Part shown: positions 25,952 to 39,279 of the stretch, one piece after another | Position numbering within the stretch: position 1 is the stretch's first letter | Layout: every line of letters starts with the position of its first letter | NCBI RefSeq assembly: GCF_001703635.1 | Contig: NZ_LQZT01000001.1 | Span: forward strand, 198,648 to 262,647 | Length of the DNA: 64,000 nt | Origin: Parahoeflea olei | GTDB lineage: Bacteria > Pseudomonadota > Alphaproteobacteria > Rhizobiales > Rhizobiaceae | Direction of reading: 5' to 3' | Made by a program: the position numbers and the translations under genes | The notes under the pieces: generated by a model | Told to the model about the DNA's origin: nothing | Databases searched by the model: none | The model's input: the letters and a program-made list of their open reading frames with translations, nothing else

Positions 25952-27547
25952 CTAGTCCACGTTGAACGCCATCGTCTTCGCCTGCTTGATCGCCGGATGC
26001 GCGGTCAGCTTGGCGAGCACTTCGTCGCTCACAAGTTCGTCGACATAGAGCAGGGCGATCGCTTCGCCGCCGCCTTTTTCGCGGCCGAGCTGGAAGTTGG
26101 CGATGTTGACGCCGGCGTCGCCGAGCGTGGTGCCCATGAAGCCGATCATGCCCGGCACGTCGGTGTTGGTGATGTAGATCATGTGCGCGCCCACCTCGGC
26201 ATCCATGTTGATGCCCTTGATTTGGATGAAGCGCGGCTTGCCGTCGGAGAACACGGTGCCCGCGACCGAGCGGGTCTGGCGTTCGGTGGTCACCGTCAGT
26301 TTGATGTAGCCGTCATAGATGCCGGTCTTGTCGCGCTTGACCTCGGAAAGGATGATGCCCTTTTCCTTGATCATGATCGGGGCCGAGACCATGTTGACGT
26401 CGGCCACCTGGCTGCGGATCAGGCCCGCAAGCAGCGCGCTCGTCAGCGCCTTGGTGTTCATGCCGGCGGTCACGCCGTCATAGAGGATCTCGATTTCCTT
26501 GATCGCGCTTTCGGTGGCCTGGCCCGCAAACGAGCCGAGCACGTCGGCAAGGCGGATGAAGGGTTTGAGGATCGGGGCTTCTTCCGCCGTGATCGAGGGC
26601 ATGTTTATGGCATTGGACACCGCGCCCTTGACGAGATAATCGGCCATCTGCTCGGCCACCTGCAGCGCCACGTTTTCCTGCGCTTCCGTGGTGGAGGCGC
26701 CCAAATGCGGGGTGCAGACGACGTTGGGCAGGCCGAACAGCGGGCTTTCGGTGGCAGGCTCGGTCTCGAACACGTCGAAGCCGGCGCCGGCGACATGGCC
26801 GGATTTGAGCGCCTCGGCCAGCGCCGCCTCGTCGACCAGGCCGCCGCGGGCGCAGTTGATGATGCGCACCCCCTTCTTGGTCTTGGCCAGCGCCTCGGCA
26901 TTGAGGATGCCGCGGGTCTTGTCGGTCATCGGCACATGCAGGGTGATGAAATCGGCGCGGGCGAGCAGCTCGTCGAGCTCGACCTTGGTCACGCCCATTT
27001 CCTCGGCACGCTCCTTGGACAGGAACGGGTCATAGGCGATCACATGCATCTTCAGCCCGATCGCGCGGGCACAGACGATCGATCCGATATTGCCGGCGCC
27101 GATCACGCCCAGCACCTTGCCGGTGATCTCGACGCCCATGAATTTCGACTTCTCCCACTTGCCGGCCTGGGTGGAGGCGTCGGCGGCGGGGATCTCGCGG
27201 GCGACCGCGAACATCAGCGCGATCGCGTGCTCGGCGGTGGTGATCGAGTTGCCGAAGGGCGTGTTCATGACGATGATGCCGCGGCGGGAGGCGGCAGGAA
27301 TGTCGACATTGTCGACGCCGATGCCGGCGCGGCCGATGACCTTGAGATTGGTCGCCGCAGCGATCAGCTTTTCGGTTGCCTTGGTCGCCGAGCGGATGGC
27401 GAGACCGTCATACTGGCCGATGACTTCGAGGAGCTTGTCCTTGTCCTTGCCGAGCTTGGGCTCGAAATCAACTTCGACGCCGCGATCGCGGAAGATCTGG
27501 ACGGCGGTTTCGGACAGGGCGTCGGATACGAGTACGCGAGGTGCCAT
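25952..27547 (-). CDS. serA: D-3-phosphoglycerate dehydrogenase SerA
   Basis: First enzyme of serine synthesis: 3-phosphoglycerate + NAD+ to 3-phosphohydroxypyruvate. The 531-residue product is the long form. The NAD(P)-binding Rossmann loop GVIGAGNIGSIVCARA lies at about residues 148-163. The catalytic Arg (NCARGGLVDE), Glu (FETEPA) and His (TPHLGAST) are all present. An intervening domain and a C-terminal ACT domain (about 455-531, ending HPAIKQAKTMAFNVD) indicate serine feedback control. The ATG at 27547 has AAGGAGG upstream. It follows serC in one operon after 82 bases. Confidence 0.97.
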   Translation of the reverse strand: MAPRVLVSDALSETAVQIFRDRGVEVDFEPKLGKDKDKLLEVIGQYDGLAIRSATKATEKLIAAATNLKVIGRAGIGVDNVDIPAASRRGIIVMNTPFGNSITTAEHAIALMFAVAREIPAADASTQAGKWEKSKFMGVEITGKVLGVIGAGNIGSIVCARAIGLKMHVIAYDPFLSKERAEEMGVTKVELDELLARADFITLHVPMTDKTRGILNAEALAKTKKGVRIINCARGGLVDEAALAEALKSGHVAGAGFDVFETEPATESPLFGLPNVVCTPHLGASTTEAQENVALQVAEQMADYLVKGAVSNAINMPSITAEEAPILKPFIRLADVLGSFAGQATESAIKEIEILYDGVTAGMNTKALTSALLAGLIRSQVADVNMVSAPIMIKEKGIILSEVKRDKTGIYDGYIKLTVTTERQTRSVAGTVFSDGKPRFIQIKGINMDAEVGAHMIYITNTDVPGMIGFMGTTLGDAGVNIANFQLGREKGGGEAIALLYVDELVSDEVLAKLTAHPAIKQAKTMAFNVD

Positions 27548-27629
27548 GAGTGGCCTCCTTGGAAAGATGGGATCGATTGGGAAAAACCGGGCCGCGCGGG
27601 AAGTCTCCGGCGCGGCCGCCGGCAAAAAG

Positions 27630-28805
<1,176 letters not shown>

Positions 28806-28860
28806 AAGGCTATCCTTCCAGATAGTGGCCCCTCGTTGGGGAGGGGTGGCCCGCTGACGG
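28806..28860 (-). ncRNA. serC-type leader RNA upstream of serC
   Basis: Two stable hairpins lie in the last 50 bases before the serC ATG: stem CCCCTC/GAGGGG (28842-28847 with 28830-28835) and stem CTATC/GATAG (28826-28822 with 28815-28811). The second stem encloses GGAAGG, the ribosome site. This matches the architecture and parts of the sequence of the serC RNA motif known upstream of alphaproteobacterial serC genes. Likely controls translation start; the ligand, if any, is unknown. Confidence 0.75.
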
Positions 28861-28910
28861 CATTAGCTCCGGTCCCCGGCGAAGTCAAGCGGCAGGCTGA
28901 CGCAGCACGA

Positions 28911-28938
28911 AAAAGGGGCGGGAAAATCTCCCGCCCCC
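28911..28938 (-). terminator. Terminator of the outer-membrane barrel gene
   Basis: On the minus strand the stem GGGGCGGG/CCCGCCCC (28931-28938 with 28917-28923) is followed by a run of U from AAAAA at 28911-28915. It could also act against readthrough toward the barrel gene on the plus strand. Confidence 0.75.
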
Positions 28939-28964
28939 GATCAGGTCCCGGTCCGGCAGCGCGC

Positions 28965-29807
28965 CTACCACAGCGAGTAGCGCAGCCCCACCCGGATTTC
29001 GTGATTCTCGAAGCCGTTGTCGCCGGCCCGCGCGCCCTGGGCGCCGGCCGTGATGCTGGCCGGGTCGAAGCCGAACTGGTCGCCCTTGCGGATCTTGGAA
29101 TATTTGTAGCCCACGTCGAGCTTCCAGTCCTTGGCGATGTCGTAGGACATGCCCGCCATCAGCGCATAGGTGAAGCGCCAGCTCTCGCTGCCGGCGCTGA
29201 CGATGTCGGCCGGCGCCGCGCCGCAGGCGCCTCCGCCGGGCACGCAGCGCTGGTCGCTGTTGAGCGGACCCCAGTTCACCCGGGTCATGCCGGCGCCGGC
29301 GCCGACATAGGGCGTGAAGCCGGCAAAGGTGCCGAGGTCGAGATAGGCATTGGCCATCAGCCCGTATTGCTTGAAGCCCTGCGTGTCGGTGGAGGCGCAA
29401 CTGGTGCCGGGCGCACCGCCGGCGCAAGGCGTGGCCGAAGTGGTGGTGCCGGTGAAATCGCCCTTCGCATAGTCGAAGGTCAGGTCGCCGCGGAAGTAAT
29501 CGGTGAAATGATAGCCCACGCCGAGCGAGCCGGACCAGTCGCCGTCGAGCATCGCGCTGGTGAACGGCGTCGCGGTGTAGCTGGCCGGCGGCCCGGCCGA
29601 GAAGATCGAGTAGCTGGTGGCGCCGCCGCTGCGGTCGACCGAATAGCCGAGGTCGCCGCGCAGATACCAGCCCGAGCCCACTTCCACCGGCTGGGTCATC
29701 GGCAGTTCCGGGGCCAGGATGATTTCATCGAGATCCGCAGCCAGCACCGGCGCCGCAAGCCCGGTCAACGCCAAGATCGAGGACGTCACAGCAATTCGCA
29801 TAAACAT
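28965..29807 (-). CDS. Outer-membrane beta-barrel protein, Omp25/31-like
   Basis: The 280-residue product has a signal peptide of about 23 residues (ending VLAAD). A barrel of alternating hydrophobic strands follows, with strand motifs GWYLRGDLGYS, GSLGVGYHFTDYFRGDLTFDYAKGDF, PYVGAGAGMTRVNWG and the C-terminal LRYSLW ending in an aromatic residue, the usual BAM signal. It resembles the small surface barrels (Omp25/31, RopB-like) common in Rhizobiales. A loop holds four Cys (CAGGAPGTSC, CVPGGGAC). ATG at 29807 with AAAGGGA. Its closest neighbour by type is the next gene; the two are separate units. Confidence 0.85.
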   Translation of the reverse strand: MFMRIAVTSSILALTGLAAPVLAADLDEIILAPELPMTQPVEVGSGWYLRGDLGYSVDRSGGATSYSIFSAGPPASYTATPFTSAMLDGDWSGSLGVGYHFTDYFRGDLTFDYAKGDFTGTTTSATPCAGGAPGTSCASTDTQGFKQYGLMANAYLDLGTFAGFTPYVGAGAGMTRVNWGPLNSDQRCVPGGGACGAAPADIVSAGSESWRFTYALMAGMSYDIAKDWKLDVGYKYSKIRKGDQFGFDPASITAGAQGARAGDNGFENHEIRVGLRYSLW

Positions 29808-29977
29808 GGCCGATTCCCTTTCAGGTGATCCGGGGCCGGCCGGGGCCGCTCCGGATGAGTGTGGAAGCCACTATGACGGCGACAGGTTAAGTCCCGGTTA
29901 AGCATGTCCGTTAACCACGATTTCGCGCGCGGCCACCCCTCCCCTGCCCGCGCTCGGCCGCAGCCGGGCCGGAATCG

Positions 29978-30006
29978 AAAACCGCCCGGACGGGGGTCCG
30001 GGCGGT
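29978..30006 (-). terminator. Terminator of the second outer-membrane barrel gene
   Basis: The long perfect stem ACCGCCCGGAC/GTCCGGGCGGT has a short G-rich loop, with AAAA at the left giving the U run on the minus strand. It lies 38 bases beyond the stop at 30044. Confidence 0.85.
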
Positions 30007-30043
30007 GACAAGGCTGAAAGGCAGGTCGGGGGAAACCCGGGCC

Positions 30044-30904
30044 CTATTTGTAGACGGCGGGCATCACCGGCGCGGGTTCGATATAGACCTCTTCCGGCTC
30101 GCAGCCGCCGAAGGTGTAGCGCAGGCCGCCGCGCACTTCGTGCGACTGGATGTCCTTGTGGAAGCCCTGGTAGCCGTTGCTGGTCAGGCTCTTGAACATC
30201 GCGCCGCCGCCGATGTTGCGGTAGCGGTAGCCGACATCGGCCTTGAGATTGCAGGTCAGGTCGACCGAGGCACCGGCCATCAGCGCATAGGTGAAGCGCC
30301 AGCCGGCGGCGCCGCCATGGTAATCGGTGCCGGCGCAACCCGAGCCGTCATCGGCGCAGGCGGTGTTGGCCAAGGTGTCCCACTTCACCCGCGTGCCACC
30401 GAGACCGCCGCCCACATAGAAGGCGAAACGGCCGTGCTTGTAGAGGTCGACATAGGCGTTGGCGAGCAGGCTGAGCCCCGAGACGCCGGAGAAGTCGCTC
30501 GAGGTGCAGGGGCCGGCGCAGACGCCGGCCGCGGCGCCGCCGCCCCGGGTCGAGCCGCGGAAATCGGCCTTGCTGAAATAGTCGAGCGTCACATCGGTGC
30601 GCAGGCGGTGGTTGATCTGGTAGCCGACGCCGCCGCCGAACGAGTAGGACGAGCGCAGCTTGGCGGTGGTGAAGGGCGAATAGGTGCCCAGTCCGCCCTG
30701 GAAGAACTCCGCGCCGCGAAGCTTGTGCCAGGAATAGCCGGCGTCGCCGCGCAGGTACCAGCCGCCCGCCGCAGCAACGGGCTGCACCACCGGCGGCTCG
30801 TAGACCGGCGTGTCGATGATCGGAGGAGGGAGAATGTCGGCGGCCTCGGCGGCTCCGATACCGCCCAGCACCAAGGCCGTGGCAGCCAGGAATATCTTTC
30901 TCAT
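30044..30904 (-). CDS. Outer-membrane beta-barrel protein, paralogue of the previous barrel
   Basis: The 286-residue product has a signal peptide of about 21 residues (ending AEAAD), then a proline-rich stretch (LPPPIIDTPVYEPPVVQP). The barrel strands include GGWYLRGDAGYSWHKL, VGYQINHRLRTDVTLDYFSKADF and RGGLRYTFG. It is the same general design as the barrel at 28965-29807, with Cys pairs in loops (CAGPC, CADDGSGC). ATG at 30904 with GGAG. The gap between the two barrel genes is 236 bases. Function is likely surface structure or porin-like; substrate unknown. Confidence 0.85.
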   Translation of the reverse strand: MRKIFLAATALVLGGIGAAEAADILPPPIIDTPVYEPPVVQPVAAAGGWYLRGDAGYSWHKLRGAEFFQGGLGTYSPFTTAKLRSSYSFGGGVGYQINHRLRTDVTLDYFSKADFRGSTRGGGAAAGVCAGPCTSSDFSGVSGLSLLANAYVDLYKHGRFAFYVGGGLGGTRVKWDTLANTACADDGSGCAGTDYHGGAAGWRFTYALMAGASVDLTCNLKADVGYRYRNIGGGAMFKSLTSNGYQGFHKDIQSHEVRGGLRYTFGGCEPEEVYIEPAPVMPAVYK

Positions 30905-31211
30905 GGTAAACTCCATCATCGCGACAGGCCCTGCCGCAGGTTCGGGTGACAAGACACATTTCGGTTCGTCACGGAGAATGGCCGAGAAAGGTTAAAGCCC
31001 GCTTAACCACGTCTATTTACCAAGACATCGCCGTCCTGCCCCGATACGGGACGCACGAATACTTGCCGGCGCAAGGTAAGAACTTGCCGCCGGCGCAGGA
31101 CAAATGGGGATGGAAAACGGGCAGCCGCGCGGTCACCAAAGCACGGCACGGCGCACGGCGGCCGGGACGACCCTGGCCCGCCGGCGCTTCGAGATTGACG
31201 CGGGAAAGCGG
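30905..31211. other. Intergenic region between the second barrel gene and glmM
   Basis: It carries the upstream region of the barrel gene and the end of the glmM transcript. AT-rich parts near 30990-31035 (TTAACC and TTTACC) might hold the barrel promoter. I see no gene, and no clear terminator for glmM. Confidence 0.3.
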
Positions 31212-32564
31212 TCAGGCGGCGTTGCGCACGCCCGAAATCACGCTGATGAGCTGGTCCACCACCGCCTCGATCTGGGTGCGGTCGTCGCCTTCCGCCATGA
31301 CCCGGATCAGCGGCTCGGTGCCCGAGGGACGGATCACCAGCCGGCCGGAGGGGCCGAGGCTCGACTCGGCTTCGGCGATGGCCGCCTTGACCAGGCCGTC
31401 ATCGAGCGGCCGGCCGCCCGAATGCCGCACATTCTTGAGCACCTGCGGCACCGGCTCGAACCGGCGGCAGACCTCCGAGACCGGGCGCCCCATGCGCTGC
31501 ACGCAGGCCATCACCTGCAGCGCCGCGACCAGGCCGTCGCCGGTGGTGGCGAAATCCGACAGCACGATATGGCCCGACTGCTCGCCGCCGACATTGAAGC
31601 CGTTGGCGCGCATGTGCTCGACCACATAGCGGTCGCCGACCTGGGTGCGGGCGAGCGACAGGCCGATCGAGCCCAGATGCCGCTCCAGGCCGAGATTGGA
31701 CATCACCGTGGCGACGATACCGTCGCCCCTGAGCAACTGTTCGGTGGCCCAGGATTCGGCGATCAGCGCCATCAACTGGTCGCCGTCGATGACGGCGCCG
31801 GTCTCATCCACGATCAGCACCCGGTCGGCATCGCCGTCGAGCGCGATGCCGATATCGGCGCGCACCTCGTGCACCTTGCGCGACAGCGCCACCGGATGGG
31901 TCGAGCCGCAATTGAGATTGATGTTGGTGCCGTTCGGCTCCTCGCCGATCGCCACCACGTCGGCGCCGAGTTCCCACAGGGCGGCGGGCGCGACCTTGTA
32001 GCCGGCGCCGTTGGCGCAATCGATCACCACCCGCAGGCCCGACAGCGTGATGTCCTTGGGCAGGGTGCGCTTGGCGAATTCGATGTAGCGGTCGTGCACG
32101 CCGTCGATGCGCTTGGCTCGGCCGATCGCCTCCGGGCGCGCGAGCTGGAGCAGGATGTCGTCATCCATCAGCTCCTCGATGCGCTTCTCGAGTTCGTCCG
32201 ACAGCTTGAAGCCGTCCGGGCCGAACAGCTTGATGCCGTTGTCCTGGTAGGGATTGTGCGAGGCCGAGATCATCACGCCGATATCGGCGCGCAGCGAGCG
32301 GGTGAGCATCGCCACCGCCGGCGTCGGGATCGGGCCGAGCAGGAACACGTCGACGCCCGCGGCGGTGAAGCCCGCAACCAGCGCGTTCTCGATCATGTAG
32401 CCCGAAAGCCGCGTGTCCTTGCCGATCACCACCCGGTGGCGGTGCTCGCCGTTGCGGAACAGGTTGCCCACGGCAATGCCGACCCGCATCGCCATATCCG
32501 GCGTCATCGGCGCCTTGTTCGCCTGGCCACGAATGCCATCCGTGCCAAAATACCGTCTGCTCAT
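31212..32564 (-). CDS. glmM: Phosphoglucosamine mutase GlmM
   Basis: Converts glucosamine-6-phosphate to glucosamine-1-phosphate for peptidoglycan and lipopolysaccharide. At 450 residues it has normal length. The active-site phosphoserine lies in [12 protein letters not shown] (about residue 101), the metal loop in DGDADR (about 242-247) and the phosphate-binding loop in [12 protein letters not shown] near the C-terminus. The first residues [15 protein letters not shown] are typical. It ends the yebC-to-glmM block on the minus strand. Confidence 0.97.
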   Translation of the reverse strand: MSRRYFGTDGIRGQANKAPMTPDMAMRVGIAVGNLFRNGEHRHRVVIGKDTRLSGYMIENALVAGFTAAGVDVFLLGPIPTPAVAMLTRSLRADIGVMISASHNPYQDNGIKLFGPDGFKLSDELEKRIEELMDDDILLQLARPEAIGRAKRIDGVHDRYIEFAKRTLPKDITLSGLRVVIDCANGAGYKVAPAALWELGADVVAIGEEPNGTNINLNCGSTHPVALSRKVHEVRADIGIALDGDADRVLIVDETGAVIDGDQLMALIAESWATEQLLRGDGIVATVMSNLGLERHLGSIGLSLARTQVGDRYVVEHMRANGFNVGGEQSGHIVLSDFATTGDGLVAALQVMACVQRMGRPVSEVCRRFEPVPQVLKNVRHSGGRPLDDGLVKAAIAEAESSLGPSGRLVIRPSGTEPLIRVMAEGDDRTQIEAVVDQLISVISGVRNAA

Positions 32565-32673
32565 ATAGCCCCCCGGGACAAATCGGCCGAATTGAGAAGT
32601 GATATCCAGCCTAATTCCCTCACTTCAGCTTCAGAATACAATCAGATTTTGTTACAAATGATTGCAATACACA

Positions 32674-32702
32674 AAAAACAACCGCCTCGCGGCGGTTGTT
32701 TT
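32674..32702 (-). terminator. Terminator of ftsH
   Basis: The stem CAACCGCC/GGCGGTTG with a TCGC loop is flanked by A runs at the left (32673-32678), which give U on the minus strand. It lies about 35 bases past the ftsH stop; a weaker T run on the plus side may make it work in both directions. Confidence 0.8.
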
Positions 32703-32737
32703 GCGTTTCGTCGATCGCATCGCAGCGACTCGCGCCC

Positions 32738-34675
<1,938 letters not shown>

Positions 34676-34787
34676 GCTCGTCCTCGGAGATCGTGGCCTG
34701 CGGCCACCGGCGCTAAACCGAATGTGGTAACTTGGCTTACAACATAGGAGCCAAGCGGGGCCTTGCCAAGGCTGCGCTTGGCGTTTG

Positions 34788-36179
34788 TCATCGAAGAGTG
34801 ACACATCCGGAGGCCGTCGCACGGTCCGAAAACGTCACGGGGGGCGGTGGAAATGTCGCGCAGCCTACCAGTTCGGCCAGTGCCTGCGCGAGCGGCCACT
34901 CGTGGACCGGCAGGATCCGCGACGCGCGCCCAGCCAGCCGCCGGCACACGAAACCGCCCGCAACCGCCTCGTCTTCGCGCCATCGCCTGAGCCCCTGTTG
35001 CCAATCTTCCGATGAGGTCTGCAACACTCCGCCACAATCCCGGCCAAACAATGGCGGATTCCCGGGCTCCCTGCCAACGCCGACAATCAGGCCCGCATGG
35101 CGGTCGAGATTGCGGACCAGGAAGCGGCCATCCCAGACACCGGAACCACCAGGGTCGAGCCGGAGGATGCCGAGCCCCCTGTTTTCGCGCGCGATCACCA
35201 GCGCGCCACCGCGGCGGCGCAGCAACGCCCGCCCGAGCGTGAGCGTGTCCGCCGCCCCGGTGCCCTCGCCGATCCAGCCATGCACCGCCGCGCGCAGCGT
35301 CGCTTTGCCGCGGCGATCGAGCGGACGCGCGGCACCGCCGCAAAGGTCGATCAGGGCCTCGAGCCCGGCGGTGATCACCGCCGGGCCCGCCTCGCGGGGA
35401 AGCCCGATGCGCACCTGCCCGCCGTGCTCCACTTCGGCGGCGGAGCGGATATAGGCGGCCGCGGCGCGGGCGAGCGCGCCACGGGCCGCGGCAATGCCCG
35501 CGGCGGCGGCAAGATCCGCCGGATCGGCGGGGCCGGCCTCGAGCGCCGCCCGCACCCGGACCCGTTCGAAGCGCGGGTCGGCATTGGAAGGATCGTCGAT
35601 CCAGGCGATGCGCCGGGCGCTCAGATGCGCGCGGATCGTCGCCCGGGAAATGTCGAGCAGCGGGCGCAGCACCCACAGGCGGCCGTCGAACAGGGTGGCA
35701 GGCGGGATGCCGGCCAGCCCCGCCGCCGCGTCGGACGGGGAGCGGGCGCGGCGCATCGCCAGCGTCTCGCACTGGTCGTCGCGCGTGTGGGCGGTGAGCA
35801 CCGCGGCAAGCCCGAGCCGGCCGGCGGCAGTGCCGAGCAGCCGGTAGCGCGCGGCCCGCGCGGCGGCCTGGAGCCCGCTGGTCGGCCGCGGCCCGTCCCA
35901 TCTGAGGGTCTCGTGGCGGAGCCCGAGGCTGCGGCATTGGGCCTTGACCCGGCGCGCCTCTTCGGCGGATGCAGGCCTGAGGCCATGGTCGACGGTGAGC
36001 GCGACGAGCCGGCGCGGCGGCAGCAGGGAGGCAAGGGCCGTCAGCAGGCCAAGGGAATCGGATCCGCCCGAGACGGCGACACCGAGCGGGCGGTCATCGT
36101 CAAGCGCATGCAGGAAACGGGTAAGACTGCGCTCCAGATCGGGAGGCAAAGGCGGGGCCCGGTCGGCGCCCTCGGGCAT
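34788..36179 (-). CDS. tilS: tRNA(Ile)-lysidine synthase TilS
   Basis: Converts cytidine-34 of tRNA-Ile(CAU) to lysidine so that it reads AUA; essential in most bacteria. The 463-residue product has the PP-loop [12 protein letters not shown] at about residues 38-49 and the family signature [14 protein letters not shown] (about 130-143). A helical middle region and a C-terminal tRNA-binding domain follow. It is unusually rich in Arg and Ala, as are its neighbours. It lies 112 bases before ftsH and 19 bases after cpoB, in one transcription direction. Confidence 0.93.
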   Translation of the reverse strand: MPEGADRAPPLPPDLERSLTRFLHALDDDRPLGVAVSGGSDSLGLLTALASLLPPRRLVALTVDHGLRPASAEEARRVKAQCRSLGLRHETLRWDGPRPTSGLQAAARAARYRLLGTAAGRLGLAAVLTAHTRDDQCETLAMRRARSPSDAAAGLAGIPPATLFDGRLWVLRPLLDISRATIRAHLSARRIAWIDDPSNADPRFERVRVRAALEAGPADPADLAAAAGIAAARGALARAAAAYIRSAAEVEHGGQVRIGLPREAGPAVITAGLEALIDLCGGAARPLDRRGKATLRAAVHGWIGEGTGAADTLTLGRALLRRRGGALVIARENRGLGILRLDPGGSGVWDGRFLVRNLDRHAGLIVGVGREPGNPPLFGRDCGGVLQTSSEDWQQGLRRWREDEAVAGGFVCRRLAGRASRILPVHEWPLAQALAELVGCATFPPPPVTFSDRATASGCVTLR

Positions 36180-36198
36180 CGGGGTCGCCCCCCGGAAA

Positions 36199-37110
36199 CT
36201 AGCAGCTGGCCCTGAGCTGCTCTTCGCTGACCTTCGCGCGCACGGCGGCAGAAGCGCCCGGATAGCGGATCAGCACTTCGCGCAGGGTTGCGCAGGCGGT
36301 GTCGCGGTTGTCGAGCTTGGCGAGCGACATGCCGAGCTTGAGCAGCGTGTCGGCGCCCTTGTCGGCCTGGGGGTAACGCTTGTGGGCGTCGAGAAAGGTC
36401 TGCGCCGAGTCCTGGTAATTGCCCTGCGAATACTGCGCCTCGCCGAGCCAGAACATCGCATCGGCGGCACGTTCGCCCTCCGGAAAGCCGTCGATATACT
36501 GGCGGAACACCTGCTCGGCGAGCGCATAGTCGCCCGCCAGCATGTGGTTGTAGCCGGCCTGGTAGATGTCCTCGGGCGCGGTCAGCGACGCCGTCTCTGT
36601 GGCGGTGGACGAGCCGTTGGGCTCGATGATGCCACCGATCAGGTCGCCGTTCTGGTTGAACTGGATCGAGCCCAGATCCCGCGGGGGCGCGCCGGTTCCC
36701 TGGGTCTCCCCGGAAGCCGACGCGGTGCTGGACGGTTCAACGCCGGAGGGAGCCGCAGCCGGCCCCGCGTCGCCGCGCTGGCTGCCTGTGCCTTTTTCAA
36801 GTTCCTGGAAGCGGAACTCGTTGTCCTCCTGCATCTGCCGCATCTGCTCCTGCATCTGCAGCATCTGGAAGCCGAGTTCCTCGATCCGGCCATTGAGCGC
36901 ACGGACCTGCTCTTCGAGCTGGCCGATGCGGAAAACCGGATCGCCCGACTGCGCGAGCACCACCGGGGCGCGCTCGGGCGCGGACGAGCCGACGGCGGCC
37001 GGCGGCACCGGCGTGGCCAGGGTGAAGCCCGAAAGCAGGGGCGCTGCGGTCACGGGAAGCGCGGTCGCGACAAAGGCCGCGGCTGCAAGCAGTGTGGAAA
37101 TTCGTTTCAT
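36199..37110 (-). CDS. cpoB: Tol-Pal accessory protein CpoB (YbgF)
   Basis: A periplasmic protein that links peptidoglycan synthesis with outer-membrane constriction during division. The 303-residue product has a signal peptide (1-22), then a coiled coil (about 57-108, QLEEQVRALNGRIEELGFQM), and a C-terminal TPR domain (about 180-295, EDIYQAGYNHMLAGDYALAEQ). The length is near the family norm, with a longer low-complexity linker (about 110-150). It ends the tol-pal operon, 164 bases after pal, before tilS. Confidence 0.93.
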   Translation of the reverse strand: MKRISTLLAAAAFVATALPVTAAPLLSGFTLATPVPPAAVGSSAPERAPVVLAQSGDPVFRIGQLEEQVRALNGRIEELGFQMLQMQEQMRQMQEDNEFRFQELEKGTGSQRGDAGPAAAPSGVEPSSTASASGETQGTGAPPRDLGSIQFNQNGDLIGGIIEPNGSSTATETASLTAPEDIYQAGYNHMLAGDYALAEQVFRQYIDGFPEGERAADAMFWLGEAQYSQGNYQDSAQTFLDAHKRYPQADKGADTLLKLGMSLAKLDNRDTACATLREVLIRYPGASAAVRAKVSEEQLRASC

Positions 37111-37218
37111 CAGCTCACCTCATCATGCGGGCAATGACCCGTATGCCTGGAATATCGCATGGCGCCGTTCCAAATCAACGCACAAACGGGCCAAACTATG
37201 GTGACGGCGCCGCCGCAC

Positions 37219-37250
37219 AAAAAAAGAGGGCGACCGCGGGGCCGCCCTCT
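37219..37250 (-). terminator. Terminator between pal and cpoB
   Basis: The strong stem AGAGGGCG/CGCCCTCT has an interior GC loop, with AAAAAAA at 37219-37225 giving the U run on the minus strand. It lies just after the pal stop, so most tol-pal transcripts may end here and cpoB may need its own promoter or readthrough. Confidence 0.8.
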
Positions 37251-37274
37251 CGTTCAAATCCAAGGTTCGGACGA

Positions 37275-37781
37275 TCAGCTGCCGGCTCCGCCCAGCACCG
37301 TGACGGCGCGGCGGTTCTGCGACCAGCAGGAGATGTCGTCGCAGACCGCGACCGGACGTTCCTTGCCGTAGGAGATGGTCTTGATGCGGTTGGCGGCGAT
37401 GCCCCGGCTCGACAGGTACTGGCGTGCGGCCGCGGCGCGGCGGGCGCCGAGCGCCAGGTTGTACTCGCGGGTGCCGCGTTCGTCGGCATGGCCTTCGACC
37501 GTGATCTGGTAGTTCGGATACTGGTTGAGCCACTGCGCCTGGCGATCGAGCGTCGAGGCGGCATCGGCGCGGATCACCGAGGAGTCGGTATCGAAGAAGA
37601 TCCGGTCGCCGACATTGACCGTGAAGTCCTGCTGCGAGCCCGGCGTGGCGTTGCCGGCAAGCCCCAGATCGGCGGCATTGTTGGGAAGATTGTTCTTCTT
37701 GGAAGCGCAACCGGTAAGCGCCAGCGCGACGAAAAGCGCGACAGTTGCAGGGTTGCGGGCAAGTGCTTGCATGCGGCCCAT
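37275..37781 (-). CDS. pal: Peptidoglycan-associated lipoprotein Pal
   Basis: An outer-membrane lipoprotein that binds peptidoglycan and TolB. The 168-residue product has a lipoprotein signal ending in LTGC (residue 25, with Cys lipidated) and an OmpA-like C-terminal domain (about 55-165). The peptidoglycan-binding motif VEGHADERGTREYNLALGAR with its Asp and Arg is intact. The ATG at 37781 has AAGGAG at a normal distance. It is the third gene of the tol-pal run. Confidence 0.96.
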   Translation of the reverse strand: MGRMQALARNPATVALFVALALTGCASKKNNLPNNAADLGLAGNATPGSQQDFTVNVGDRIFFDTDSSVIRADAASTLDRQAQWLNQYPNYQITVEGHADERGTREYNLALGARRAAAARQYLSSRGIAANRIKTISYGKERPVAVCDDISCWSQNRRAVTVLGGAGS

Positions 37782-37947
37782 GGCCGGTCTCCTTGATGGT
37801 TTTGGTTGACCGTTTGTAACCCGTCGCGGTTAATCCGCGTTGAACGAAGACGGTTAATGTTTACCTAATTTTCCACTTCCTGTGCCGCGTTTGGACGCAG
37901 AATGCGGCGCAAAGACGGCAATATTCGGCCGATTCGAAGGCTTTCGC

Positions 37948-39261
37948 CTATTCGAGCAGCGGTGACCAGGCAGGGTCGGAAGCATAGGACGGCGTGCTCA
38001 CCAGCTGCTCGTTGTAGCCCGTCAGGTCGATCGAATAGATCTGCGGACCGCCCGCGCCGGCCGGCTGACGGAAGAACATCAGCACCCGCCCGTTGGGCGC
38101 CCAGGTGGGGCCCTCGTTGTGGAAGCCGGTGGTCAGGATCCGCTCGCCGGAGCCATCGGTGCGCATCACCCCGATCGAGAACTTGCCGCCCGACTGCTTG
38201 GTGAAGGCGATCAGGTCGCCGCGCGGCGACCAGACCGGCGTCGAATAGGAGCCGTCGCCGAACGAGACGCGGCGCTGGTTGGAGCCGTCGGCATTCATGA
38301 CATAGAGCTGCTGGCGCCCGCCGCGGTCGCTTTCGAAAACGATCTGGTTGCCGTCCGGCGAGTAGGACGGCGAGGTGTCGATCGCCGCGGTGTTGGTCAG
38401 CCGCGTCGTCGCCCGCGACCTCAGGTCCATGGTGTAGATATTGGCGTTGCCGTCCTGCTGGAGGCTCATGATCACCTTCTGCCCGTCGGGCGAGAACCGC
38501 GGCGAGAACGTCATGCCCGGGAAATTGCCGACCAGTTCGCGCTGCCCGGTCTCGAGCTGCAACAGGTACACCCGCGGCTGGCCGCCCTCGAACGACATGT
38601 AGGTGATCTCCTGGCGCGACGGCGAGAACCGCGGCGTCAGCACGATGTCGTTGGCATTGGTGAGCGTGCGCACATTGGCGCCGTCCTGGTCCATGATGGC
38701 GAGCTGCTTCTGGCGCGCGGTCTTGGACCCGCTTTCGGAAACGAACACCACCCGGCTGTCGAAATAGCCCTTCTCGCCGGTCAGCCGCTCATAGATGGCG
38801 TCGGCGATGATATGCGCCACGCGGCGCCAGTTCTCGGGGCTGGTGAAAAACTGTTCGCCCGAAAGCTGCTGGTTGGCGAAGGTGTCCCACAGCCGGAACT
38901 CGGCGCGCAGCCGCCCGTCGGGTTCGCGCACCAGCCTGCCGGTGACCAGCGCCTGGGCGTTGATCACGCGCCAGTCCTCGAACCGCGGTGCCGCGTCGGG
39001 GTTGGAGACCTTCTCGATGAAGGCCGCCTTGTCGATCGGCGCGAACAGGCCCGAGCGTTTCAGGTCCGCGGTGACCACTTCCGAGATCTGCGCACCGAGC
39101 GCGTCGGCGGAGACGAAATCGCTGATGGCGATCGGCAGCGGCTCCACATTGGCGCGGTTGATGTCGATTTCGACCAGGGCCCGCGCCGGAGCGGTCGCGG
39201 AGACCGCGAACGCAACGGCCATCATCAGGGGCAGGATGACAAGACGGTGGATGGTTTTCAT
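37948..39261 (-). CDS. tolB: Tol-Pal periplasmic protein TolB
   Basis: A soluble periplasmic protein that binds Pal through its propeller. The 437-residue product has a signal peptide (about 1-29, ending APARA), an N-terminal alpha/beta domain (about 30-150), and a WD40-like six-bladed beta propeller (about 160-435). The blades show repeats such as [26 protein letters not shown] and [13 protein letters not shown]. The length is normal. It sits between tolA and pal in the standard order, with a short gap on both sides. Confidence 0.96.
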   Translation of the reverse strand: MKTIHRLVILPLMMAVAFAVSATAPARALVEIDINRANVEPLPIAISDFVSADALGAQISEVVTADLKRSGLFAPIDKAAFIEKVSNPDAAPRFEDWRVINAQALVTGRLVREPDGRLRAEFRLWDTFANQQLSGEQFFTSPENWRRVAHIIADAIYERLTGEKGYFDSRVVFVSESGSKTARQKQLAIMDQDGANVRTLTNANDIVLTPRFSPSRQEITYMSFEGGQPRVYLLQLETGQRELVGNFPGMTFSPRFSPDGQKVIMSLQQDGNANIYTMDLRSRATTRLTNTAAIDTSPSYSPDGNQIVFESDRGGRQQLYVMNADGSNQRRVSFGDGSYSTPVWSPRGDLIAFTKQSGGKFSIGVMRTDGSGERILTTGFHNEGPTWAPNGRVLMFFRQPAGAGGPQIYSIDLTGYNEQLVSTPSYASDPAWSPLLE

Positions 39262-39279
39262 GTTGCAGCCTTTCAGCGC

